Source: Methanobacterium sp.
Lineage (GTDB): Archaea > Methanobacteriota > Methanobacteria > Methanobacteriales > Methanobacteriaceae
Length of the DNA: 9,722 nucleotides
Direction: 5' to 3'
Assembly: GCA_021372715.1 (NCBI GenBank)
Contig: JAJFTX010000075.1
Location: forward strand, 1 to 9,722
The notes beneath the pieces are model-generated. The model was not told where the DNA came from and searched no databases. It worked only from the letters and a program-made list of their open reading frames with translations. This document shows positions 1 through 5,801 of the stretch, piece after piece. Within the stretch, counting starts at the first letter, position 1. Each line of letters starts with the position of its first letter. Position numbers and translations under genes: made by a program.

Positions 1-2
1 TA

Positions 3-959
3 TCCTGGGGAGAACTGGATATCTGGGGGGTAGTTTTATCTGCTACGGGAATATTCCTGGTTGTATTAGGTATTCTTCAACTTAATAACACAGATAACTG
101 GTATTTAGTACCTTATCTAATAATACTGGGTTTAGTATTGCTATTAACCTTTTATTTATGGCAGAAGAGAAGGATAAAGCAGGATAAAAACCCATTACTC
201 GATATTAATCTTCTAAAAATAAAAATATTTTTTACTGGCGGTTTTATCCGGGTTATAGGTAGTATGGGCATGGCTGGTATAATATTCATCATCCCTGTTT
301 TTATTGGGATGGTGGTGGATGGTAATGCATTCATCATAGGCCTTTCATTATTACCGTTGACAATGAGCATGTTAATATTCGCTTTACTGGCCAACCGATT
401 AGCTCATTATATTAAAATCCCTTATCTGATAAGTTTAGGGTTATTAATGGCGATTATCGGGTGTTTATTGTTGAACAATACCTTCTCCTTGGAAACAAGT
501 CTATGGGATCTGGTACCTGGAACTTTCCTCATCGGAGCAGGATGTGGATTGAGCTTCATATTAAGCATAGATATAATGATGGTTTCTGCAGGAGAGAAAC
601 AATCCGATGCTTCAGGATTGGTGAACACCATGGTCATGGTGGGATGGGCCATAGGAACAGCTCTCATTGGCATAATTCTTATCATGGGAACATACTCAGG
701 ATTAGCCACGGCCGTAGAAGATCAGTTTCCTGGCAAATATAGTAAAATGGAGATCCAGGAAAATCTGCAAGATTGGATTGGGAAATATGAAACAACCGAT
801 CTAAAAGTATTTAAAAATGATAAGAGTCATGTGGCAAGGACGGTTGATGAAACCATTGCCAAGGCCATGAACACCACTTTCGATGCGGTGGCTGTTATGT
901 TCATTCTAGGATTCATTGGATCCCTGTTTTTATGGAGAGGACCAAGAGAAACCGGTTAG
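3..959 (+). CDS. MFS permease, DHA2 (drug:H+ antiporter) type, 5'-truncated by window edge
   Basis: Integral membrane transporter, probably exporting drugs or other small organic compounds by proton antiport. The frame is open from base 3 to the TAG at 957-959, giving 318 residues with no start, so the N-terminal part lies outside the window. The TTG at 138 is only an internal Leu codon, because coherent membrane sequence precedes it. Hydrophobic segments fall at about residues 9-28, 33-54, 75-99, 104-127, 133-150, 160-185 and 198-222. They are followed by a soluble stretch of about 60 residues rich in Lys, Asp and Glu, then a last helix at about 290-310. The long loop before the final helix, and the helix count when the missing half is added, fit the 14-helix EmrB/QacA group rather than 12-helix MFS proteins. 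The diagnostic motif C would lie upstream, so substrate cannot be judged. The family call is fairly secure and the subfamily is inferred. Confidence 0.8.
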   Translation, partial: SWGELDIWGVVLSATGIFLVVLGILQLNNTDNWYLVPYLIILGLVLLLTFYLWQKRRIKQDKNPLLDINLLKIKIFFTGGFIRVIGSMGMAGIIFIIPVFIGMVVDGNAFIIGLSLLPLTMSMLIFALLANRLAHYIKIPYLISLGLLMAIIGCLLLNNTFSLETSLWDLVPGTFLIGAGCGLSFILSIDIMMVSAGEKQSDASGLVNTMVMVGWAIGTALIGIILIMGTYSGLATAVEDQFPGKYSKMEIQENLQDWIGKYETTDLKVFKNDKSHVARTVDETIAKAMNTTFDAVAVMFILGFIGSLFLWRGPRETG

Positions 960-990
960 TTTATTTCAAATTATGAGTTAATAATGTTAT

Positions 991-998
991 TTTTAAAT
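991..998 (+). promoter_or_regulatory. Weak TATA-like box ahead of the SemiSWEET gene
   Basis: TTTTAAAT lies 23-30 bases ahead of the ATG at 1021, and no Shine-Dalgarno sequence is visible before that ATG. This spacing would suit a leaderless or nearly leaderless archaeal transcript. The 61-base spacer is so AT-rich that the match is weak evidence. Read-through from the permease gene is equally possible. Confidence 0.25.
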
Positions 999-1020
999 TC
1001 TAAAAATAAATATTATTAAC

Positions 1021-1281
1021 ATGTCAATTGAAACTGTGGGTTTAATGGCTAGTTTTTTCGCTTTGGTGATGTTCATAAGTCCTATAGCCCAGATACAGAG
1101 CATTAGGAAAATAGGAAAGTCAGATGAAGTATCTCCTATGATGTACCTGGCTATGATTGTAAACTGTACTCTATGGACAATTTATGGAGTGGGAATCAGT
1201 AACTGGTACATCTTAACTCCCAACGCCATGGGTATAGTGCTGGGAATACTAACTTTAGCCGTAATTTTCCGTTATCGTTAG
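1021..1281 (+). CDS. SemiSWEET-type small sugar/solute transporter (MtN3/saliva, PQ-loop superfamily)
   Basis: An 86-residue protein with three predicted helices (about residues 5-25, 38-59 and 63-83), the size and topology of prokaryotic SemiSWEETs, which dimerise to form a facilitative sugar pore. Visible family features are the Pro-containing first helix (SPIAQI, P21), a short basic loop ending in KSDEVSP, a Trp-Tyr pair in helix 2 (LWTIYG, W52 and Y55) and the PNAMG motif in helix 3 (N68). In characterised SemiSWEETs a Trp and an Asn at comparable places line the sugar pocket, so the pocket looks intact. An in-frame stop at 994-996 and the absence of other starts support the ATG at 1021. 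It follows the MFS gene by 61 bases on the same strand. The substrate is unknown, and an autotrophic methanogen would not obviously import sugar. Confidence 0.85.
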   Translation: MSIETVGLMASFFALVMFISPIAQIQSIRKIGKSDEVSPMMYLAMIVNCTLWTIYGVGISNWYILTPNAMGIVLGILTLAVIFRYR

Positions 1282-1376
1282 TTAAAACAGAAAAGGAAAT
1301 AAATGATTTAATTATTCTTTATTATTCTACCAGATTTATAGATAATTTTATGATGTATATTATACAATAATTTATT
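1282..1376. promoter_or_regulatory. Spacer with candidate TATA boxes for the flavodoxin-trmO pair
   Basis: This 95-base AT-rich gap starts with T-rich sequence (about 1312-1328) that could end the SemiSWEET transcript. It then holds two TATA-like stretches, TTTATAGATA at 1335-1344 and ATGTATATTA at 1353-1362. The second lies about 20 bases from the flavodoxin ATG. No Shine-Dalgarno sequence precedes that ATG, so a very short leader is possible. Which box is used cannot be told from sequence alone. Confidence 0.35.
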
Positions 1377-1847
1377 ATGAAAACCTTAGTTATTTATTTT
1401 TCGAGAACAGGAAATACCCAAATGGTTGCTGAGGAAATTGCCAACGCATTGGGATGCGATACCGAAGAGATCATTGACACCAAAAGCCGATCCGGTATTT
1501 TAGGATGGATAAGATCAGGGAGAGATGCTGGTAATAAATCATTAACGGTTTTAGAGGATCCAGTTAATGATCCTGCAGATTATGATCTGTTAGTGATTGG
1601 CACACCTACTTGGGGTGGGCATGTTTCCACTCCAGTACGGACTTATATCAGCCAGAAACAGGCATATTTCAATAATGTTGCCTTTTTTTGCACCGCAGGT
1701 GGGGATAAATTTGCAGGAGTCTTTATGGATATGACTGATCTTGCAGGAACATCACCTATGGGAACTTTAGGTGTGAGTGGGAAGGATATTAAAAGCGGAA
1801 ATTATCAGTCCAAAGTACAGGATTTTGTAAAAGAAATACAAATGTAG
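1377..1847 (+). CDS. Flavodoxin-family protein (FMN-binding)
   Basis: A 156-residue cytosolic protein with a flavodoxin fold, expected to bind FMN and carry or transfer low-potential electrons. The N-terminal strand MKTLVIYFS leads into the phosphate-binding loop SRTGNT (residues 9-14). IGTPTWGGH (74-82) is the first isoalloxazine loop, with the aromatic W79. FFCTAGGD (103-110) is the third FMN-contact region. The length matches short-chain flavodoxins, with no fused oxidase or beta-lactamase domain. The first ATG after the spacer is chosen because it begins exactly at the first strand. It is probably cotranscribed with the methyltransferase gene 24 bases downstream. Partner proteins are not evident here. 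It could be an electron carrier or a flavodoxin-like quinone/FMN reductase, and the sequence does not separate these. Confidence 0.9.
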   Translation: MKTLVIYFSRTGNTQMVAEEIANALGCDTEEIIDTKSRSGILGWIRSGRDAGNKSLTVLEDPVNDPADYDLLVIGTPTWGGHVSTPVRTYISQKQAYFNNVAFFCTAGGDKFAGVFMDMTDLAGTSPMGTLGVSGKDIKSGNYQSKVQDFVKEIQM

Positions 1848-1856
1848 AATCTCTTT

Positions 1857-1863
1857 AAAGGAG
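1857..1863 (+). promoter_or_regulatory. Ribosome binding site deciding a TTG start
   Basis: AAAGGAG followed by AT matches the archaeal Shine-Dalgarno sequence and ends 8 bases before the TTG at 1872. It lies just after the flavodoxin stop codon, so the two genes are probably read from one mRNA. It is the main reason to accept TTG as the initiation codon. Confidence 0.8.
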
Positions 1864-1871
1864 ATAACAGT

Positions 1872-2267
1872 TTGAAACTATTTCCAATTGGGATTATCAG
1901 ATCGCCCTATAAAAATATTACCCGCACTCCCCGTCAGGGAAGATACTCGGAAGAATTAAGTGAAATAGTTATCAATGATGAATATATTGATGGATTGGAT
2001 TCACTGGAGAATCATAAACATTTAATAATTCTTTACTGGCTGGATAGGGCAGATAGAAATAAGCTTAAGGCAACCCCACCGGGAGAGCATGAAGAAAGGG
2101 GAGTTTTTTCCATCAGATCCCCCTCCAGACCTAATCCCATAGCCCATTGCCTGGTTGAAGTGGTGAAAATAGAAGAAAATATTATCCAGGTTAAATGGTT
2201 AGATGCACTTGATGGATCTCCATTACTGGATATTAAACCGTTTGTATATGATTTAGACTGTATATGA
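1872..2267 (+). CDS. trmO: TrmO/TsaA-family tRNA methyltransferase (m6t6A37, UPF0066)
   Basis: A 131-residue protein of the TsaA/UPF0066 beta-barrel family. Characterised bacterial members use S-adenosylmethionine to N6-methylate threonylcarbamoyladenosine at tRNA position 37. The signature is clear: N-terminal FPIGIIRSPY, a conserved RQGR (21-24), the core RGVFSIRSPSRPNPI (76-90) and LDGSPLLDIKPFV (113-125). The TTG start is set by a strong ribosome binding site, and IGIIRSPY falls at the usual family position. The protein consists of the catalytic barrel alone and lacks the extra C-terminal domain of the E. coli protein of about 235 residues. Short forms are usual in archaea. It shares an apparent operon with the flavodoxin, with no obvious metabolic link. 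Family membership is near certain. The exact tRNA reaction in this organism is inferred. Confidence 0.88.
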   Translation: MKLFPIGIIRSPYKNITRTPRQGRYSEELSEIVINDEYIDGLDSLENHKHLIILYWLDRADRNKLKATPPGEHEERGVFSIRSPSRPNPIAHCLVEVVKIEENIIQVKWLDALDGSPLLDIKPFVYDLDCI

Positions 2268-2381
2268 TATCTTATTTTGTATAATTAGAATTCACTTAAA
2301 AGCAAAATACTAATAAATTTAATTTAAAAAATAGCATTTCATTTCTTACTAATTTTAAATAAAAAAAATAGGAAAAAGGGA
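2268..2381. terminator. Convergent spacer; T-rich end for the minus-strand surface gene
   Basis: A 114-base gap between two genes that point at each other. On the minus strand, soon after the TAA at 2382-2384, are T runs corresponding to A5 at 2373-2377 and A8 at 2361-2368. This is a typical archaeal oligo-T terminator without a strong hairpin. The plus-strand side after trmO is only moderately T-rich (CTTATTTTGTA near 2270). No gene is seen here. Confidence 0.5.
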
Positions 2382-5300
2382 TTAAAAAGGTGTAGTTTTA
2401 GGGTATCTATCATACAATCCTTCATTTCCTGCTATAGGTCTCTGTACAGTGGATGGCCAGTCACTCCAGTAGTTTCCACTGGATAATCTGTAGAAGGCGT
2501 TGCCTGATCCGTTATCTGCCTGGGCCTGTATGGGGTTGTAATAGAAATTGTTACTGTAGACTTTGGTGTTGGTGGCATGGTCCAGAACTAACCCCGCTAC
2601 GAGATTGTTTTGGATGTTGTTTAGTGTTACCGTGTTTAAGTTAGATGTATTGGTAATGTAAATTCCCATGGCACTGCCACTGATGGTGTTCCTTCCATTT
2701 ATGTTATTACTGTCAGCGTTGTCCAGGGCTATTCCCACCCAACTATTAGCATCTATGGTATTTCCAGATATGGTATTGGAATTGGCGTTTCTGAGGAATA
2801 TTCCAATCACACCATTATGGGATATGGCGGTGTTACTGGTAATATTATTTCCTGTGCTGCTTTCGATGTATACTCCTGTATCGTTATTATATTGTATTTT
2901 ATTACCGGAGATGGTGTTTCCATTCGAGCCATTTACTAGATATAATCCTTCCAAGTTACCGAATATTGTATTGGAACCGTTGATGTTATTATTGTCGGCG
3001 TTGTCTAGGCAGATTCCTAACCAGCCATTATTTTCAATGTAGTTTCCAGAGATGTTGTTGGAATTTGAGTTTCGTATGAATAATCCTAGAACTCCATTAT
3101 TGGATATACCATGATTATTGGTGATATAATTGCCATTAGAACTGTTAATAAGACTTATACCGATATTAGTGTTGCCAGTGATATCGTTACCAGTTATGGT
3201 ATTGTTCAAGGAGTTGGTTAAGTTTATTCCTTCCTGATTCCCACTTATATAGTTGAATCCATTAATCTGGTTTCCATCAGCGTTGTCCAGGGCGATTCCA
3301 GCCCAACCATTGTTCTGTATATCATTTCCGGAGAGGGTGTTGCTATTTGAATCTCTAATGAACACTCCAATTACACCGTTATTCGAAATTTCATTATCTT
3401 CAATCAGATTTCCAGTGGAATTGGATAATATATCCACACCATTACCGACGTTGTATTCTATATCATTATTAGAAATGATATTTCCAGTTGAACCGTTGGT
3501 GATATACACTCCTTCCTGGTTAAATCCGATCGCGTTATTTGATATGGTGTTTCCTGATGTATGATCCAGGCAGACACCAGTCCAACCACCAAGAATGATG
3601 AATCCATCTAAAATTGAACCGCTGCCGCCGTTAGTAATGAAGACTACTGGCTGACCAGCATTAGCAGCTTCAATGATTACAGCTCCATCATCCGCGCTGG
3701 TAATGGTGAGGGGATGATTTATTACTAGATTTTCAATATAAAACGCTGGGTCACCCGCATCTCCATGCACGATTATGGTTCCTCCATCCGATTCAATGTT
3801 AATGGCATCCTGTATGCTTTCTCCGGGATATACGTTAAGCACCAATTCGCCAATTTCCATGAAGATATCACGGTAGGTACCGGTACCACCAGGGCCTAAA
3901 TTATCAGCTGATGAACTGTAAGAAATTATATTTCCATAATAATTCAATGAAGGAGTGTAACTGTTCCCATTGGCCGGGCCATTATCAGGAGTTCTAGTGA
4001 CCCAATTCATGGTGTCGTTTGCCAAATCATATACGAAGATATCCTTCCTAAGGTTCCCATCGTAGAAGACGACGCCTGGAATATTACTACCATAAGGTTG
4101 GTCAGGGTCAGGGCCTAAATTGCTTGCAAATGTTTCAAATGCAATGAAATTACCATCACCACTGATTGAAGGGTTATTACTGCTTCCGTTGGCTGGATCG
4201 CCAGTTACGGTTTGGGTGATTAAAGTACGAGTTCCAGAGTGCATGTTATAAACATAGACATTATTCCCTCTTTCAAAAGCAATTAAATTTCCGTCCGCAC
4301 TTATTGAAGGATTAAGGGCGTCGATTGGTTGTATTATGGTATAAACTTGAACACCCTCTAGGCTAACCCCCGTATTAGTAATTCCTATGTATCTTAGAGT
4401 GGTTGTACTTGTAAAATGTAATGGATTGATATAAAGATCACCAAAGAGCGGATCTGATCCGTCGGTAGTGTAATAAATATCACCTGTTTCACTTATTCGA
4501 AGGGTAACATCTACATAATCTTGATATACTCCAGCTCCGGGAGTAGCCCAAACTACTGGAAAAATACTATCAAAAATGTAATGTTCAATAACGGTATATG
4601 AACTTCTCCCATCATCTGTTACACCATAGAAGTATAGGATTGTATTAGTGCTTATATTTAATGGAACGGTATAAGGATGATAATCTGAGGCTGTTCCTGT
4701 TGTAGAATAATAGATAGTACCAGTTTCTCCACCCTCAAATTTGAGTTCAACAATTTGGGGCATACTATAATATCCTCCTGCAGGATTTGCCTTAACTATG
4801 GGCAGTTTGTTTATTAACCAAGTCATAGTCCCCAAAACCTGGTCATAAACAAAAATATCCCTGATATTATTACCTGTTCCAAATTTTATATAAGGATTTG
4901 GCCCTAAATTAGTAGCAACTGTCTCAAATGCGATGTATCTTCCATCGCCACTGATGGTGGGGTCCATACTGCTTCCGTTGGCGGTTTTTCCTTCGGTGGT
5001 TTGGGTTATCCATTCCAGTGTGCCGGTGACCCTGTTGTATAAGTAGATATCTGAAACGTAGTATTCACTTCCCCCGGGTCCTAGATTCTTAGCGGTTGAT
5101 TGGAATGCTATGGTGGATCCATCGGCGCTAATCACTGGATTAACACTGTTTGCGCTTGCTGATCCGCCGCTGGGTGTGTGGGTGATCCATGTCATGACAT
5201 CTGTCACCCGGTCGTAAAGATAAATATCTTTTATTCCTCCTCCACTTCCTCCTGGTCCTAGATTAGTGGCTGAGGATGCGAAAGTCACATATCTACCGTC

Positions 5301-5639
5301 AGCGCTTATAGTGGGTAAATAGCTATTACCATTAGCTGCTCCTCCACTGGGTGTGTGGGTGATCCATTCAATGGTATCTGTTTGACTATCATAAACATAG
5401 ATATCCTGGACACCACTCCCACTACTACCCGGTCCGAGATTGGTGGCATATGATTCGAATGCCACATAACGGCCATCAGCACTGGTAGATGGATTGGTGC
5501 TTTGCGAGTTCGCAGGTCCTCCACTAGTAGATTGAGTTATCCATATCTTAGTGGGGTCTTCAGCGGATACACAGTTAGCTAGTAAAAAAGCAAAAACAAA
5601 AAATATAACGAATATTAATATTGATTTTTTCAGTTTAAT
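2382..5639 (-). CDS. Secreted propeller / chitobiase-like / beta-helix surface protein with apparent non-AUG start
   Basis: A predicted secreted protein of 1085 residues when read from ATT at 5637-5639. Residues 1-26 form a signal peptide (Lys-rich start, hydrophobic 7-21, cleavage expected after VSA). Residues 31-597 hold seven PD40/TolB-like blades marked by S(A/G)DG at about 53, 113, 172, 235, 447 and 493, with a degenerate NYYG near 566. Most blades carry WITxT, NLGPG and D-I-(Y/F) motifs. Residues 279-357 and 361-435, between blades 4 and 5, resemble two CHB_HEX_C-type domains (IYYTTDGSDP at 388-397). Residues 598-1085 are a NosD/PbH1-type parallel beta-helix with an entry motif near 605-625 and a GNYWSDWP end. 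No C-terminal membrane anchor is seen. A GTG at 5465 would cut off the signal peptide and half of blade 1, so I reject it as the start. Likely a cell-surface or extracellular carbohydrate-contacting protein; the ligand is unknown. It is monocistronic, with its own promoter. Confidence 0.85.
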   Translation of the reverse strand: MKLKKSILIFVIFFVFAFLLANCVSAEDPTKIWITQSTSGGPANSQSTNPSTSADGRYVAFESYATNLGPGSSGSGVQDIYVYDSQTDTIEWITHTPSGGAANGNSYLPTISADGRYVTFASSATNLGPGGSGGGIKDIYLYDRVTDVMTWITHTPSGGSASANSVNPVISADGSTIAFQSTAKNLGPGGSEYYVSDIYLYNRVTGTLEWITQTTEGKTANGSSMDPTISGDGRYIAFETVATNLGPNPYIKFGTGNNIRDIFVYDQVLGTMTWLINKLPIVKANPAGGYYSMPQIVELKFEGGETGTIYYSTTGTASDYHPYTVPLNISTNTILYFYGVTDDGRSSYTVIEHYIFDSIFPVVWATPGAGVYQDYVDVTLRISETGDIYYTTDGSDPLFGDLYINPLHFTSTTTLRYIGITNTGVSLEGVQVYTIIQPIDALNPSISADGNLIAFERGNNVYVYNMHSGTRTLITQTVTGDPANGSSNNPSISGDGNFIAFETFASNLGPDPDQPYGSNIPGVVFYDGNLRKDIFVYDLANDTMNWVTRTPDNGPANGNSYTPSLNYYGNIISYSSSADNLGPGGTGTYRDIFMEIGELVLNVYPGESIQDAINIESDGGTIIVHGDAGDPAFYIENLVINHPLTITSADDGAVIIEAANAGQPVVFITNGGSGSILDGFIILGGWTGVCLDHTSGNTISNNAIGFNQEGVYITNGSTGNIISNNDIEYNVGNGVDILSNSTGNLIEDNEISNNGVIGVFIRDSNSNTLSGNDIQNNGWAGIALDNADGNQINGFNYISGNQEGINLTNSLNNTITGNDITGNTNIGISLINSSNGNYITNNHGISNNGVLGLFIRNSNSNNISGNYIENNGWLGICLDNADNNNINGSNTIFGNLEGLYLVNGSNGNTISGNKIQYNNDTGVYIESSTGNNITSNTAISHNGVIGIFLRNANSNTISGNTIDANSWVGIALDNADSNNINGRNTISGSAMGIYITNTSNLNTVTLNNIQNNLVAGLVLDHATNTKVYSNNFYYNPIQAQADNGSGNAFYRLSSGNYWSDWPSTVQRPIAGNEGLYDRYPKTTPF
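2598..3581 (-). repeat. 282-base super-repeat inside the beta-helix, about 3.5 copies
   Basis: The beta-helix coils are arranged in groups of four (types A-D), and the group recurs. In the protein, units cover residues 687-779 (93 aa), 780-873 (94), 874-967 (94) and a half unit 968-1014. On DNA these are 3303-3581, 3021-3302, 2739-3020 and 2598-2738. Coil A carries LDNAD plus NxING, coil D carries F(I/L)RNxNSN, and coil C ends in a (S/H)NNG- or HNG-like turn. The marker beginning CGTTGTC(C/T)AG starts at 2717, 2999 and 3281, an exact 282-base spacing. This indicates growth by duplication of whole four-coil blocks. Confidence 0.85.
5013..5543 (-). repeat. Three propeller blades of exactly 59 codons each
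   Basis: Counting from Trp to Trp of the WIT motif, blades begin at residues 33, 92, 151 and 210, so three consecutive units are exactly 59 residues (177 bases) long. A 20-base stretch is identical between two of them (5171-5190 and 5348-5367), encoding the W-I-T-H-T turn. Later blades differ in length: blade 4 has an insertion in its NLGP loop, and blade 5 is short. The first three blades therefore look like the most recent duplicates. Confidence 0.85.
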
Positions 5640-5644
5640 ATGAA

Positions 5645-5651
5645 CTCCCCC
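5645..5651 (-). promoter_or_regulatory. Ribosome binding site before an ATT start
   Basis: Read on the minus strand, GGGGGAG at 5651-5645 is followed by TTCAT and then ATT at 5639-5637, a 5-base gap. A CTG in the same frame at 5633-5631 would sit 11 bases away. No ATG, GTG or TTG occurs in frame between this site and the middle of blade 1. The site therefore supports initiation at ATT, or less neatly at CTG. Confidence 0.6.
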
Positions 5652-5678
5652 GAAAATTTATTGGCAAATGTAATAATA

Positions 5679-5690
5679 TGTATATTTATT
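5679..5690 (-). promoter_or_regulatory. TATA-like box for the surface-protein gene
   Basis: On the minus strand this reads AATAAATATACA. A transcript starting about 25 bases downstream would begin near 5655-5660. That leaves a leader of about 20 bases holding the Shine-Dalgarno sequence at 5645-5651 ahead of the ATT at 5639. The coherent box-leader-start spacing is the main support, because single AT-rich matches here mean little. Confidence 0.5.
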
Positions 5691-5746
5691 AATATTAAGT
5701 TTATTCATCGGGTGAGTATTTTTTAGATGAATATGATTCAATTTTT

Positions 5747-5766
5747 AAAAAAAAATTAGTTAAAAA
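5747..5766 (-). terminator. Oligo-T terminator after the release-factor gene
   Basis: On the minus strand, about 35 bases beyond the aRF1 stop, there is a T6 run (A6 at 5762-5767 on the plus strand), then ACTAA, then T9 (A9 at 5747-5755). This is the usual archaeal pattern of stacked T tracts. It separates prf1 from the surface-protein promoter further downstream. Confidence 0.55.
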
Positions 5767-5801
5767 ATGAAATTAGGTATAATTGAGCCATTTCAGAATA
5801 A

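Noticed and set aside
422..709. Minus-strand frame of 95 codons opposite the MFS gene
   Set aside because: It is a shadow of the membrane protein, Met- and Pro-rich with no ribosome binding site or recognisable family feature.
138..959. TTG at 138 as the start of the MFS protein
   Set aside because: The same frame is open to base 3 and encodes membrane sequence (GVVLSATGIFLVVLGI and more) typical of the preceding helices, so the gene is truncated by the window edge.
2453..3564. Plus-strand open frames opposite the beta-helix (for example 2668-3042 and 3253-3564)
   Set aside because: They are antisense shadows of the Asn-rich repeats. Their hydrophobic composition follows from complementing AAT/AAC codons, and they lack ribosome binding sites.
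2598..3581. Regular spacing suggesting a CRISPR-like or satellite array
   Set aside because: The period is 282 bases, a multiple of three, and the sequence is fully explained by coding four-coil beta-helix units.
2382..5465. GTG at 5465 as the start of the surface protein
   Set aside because: It falls in the middle of a propeller blade, has no ribosome binding site, and would discard a clear signal peptide and half of blade 1 encoded upstream in the same frame.
5567..5582. Possible lipobox (LANC) in the surface-protein signal peptide
   Set aside because: Asn before the Cys does not fit the usual small residue, and a better signal-peptidase I site (VSA) lies three residues on.
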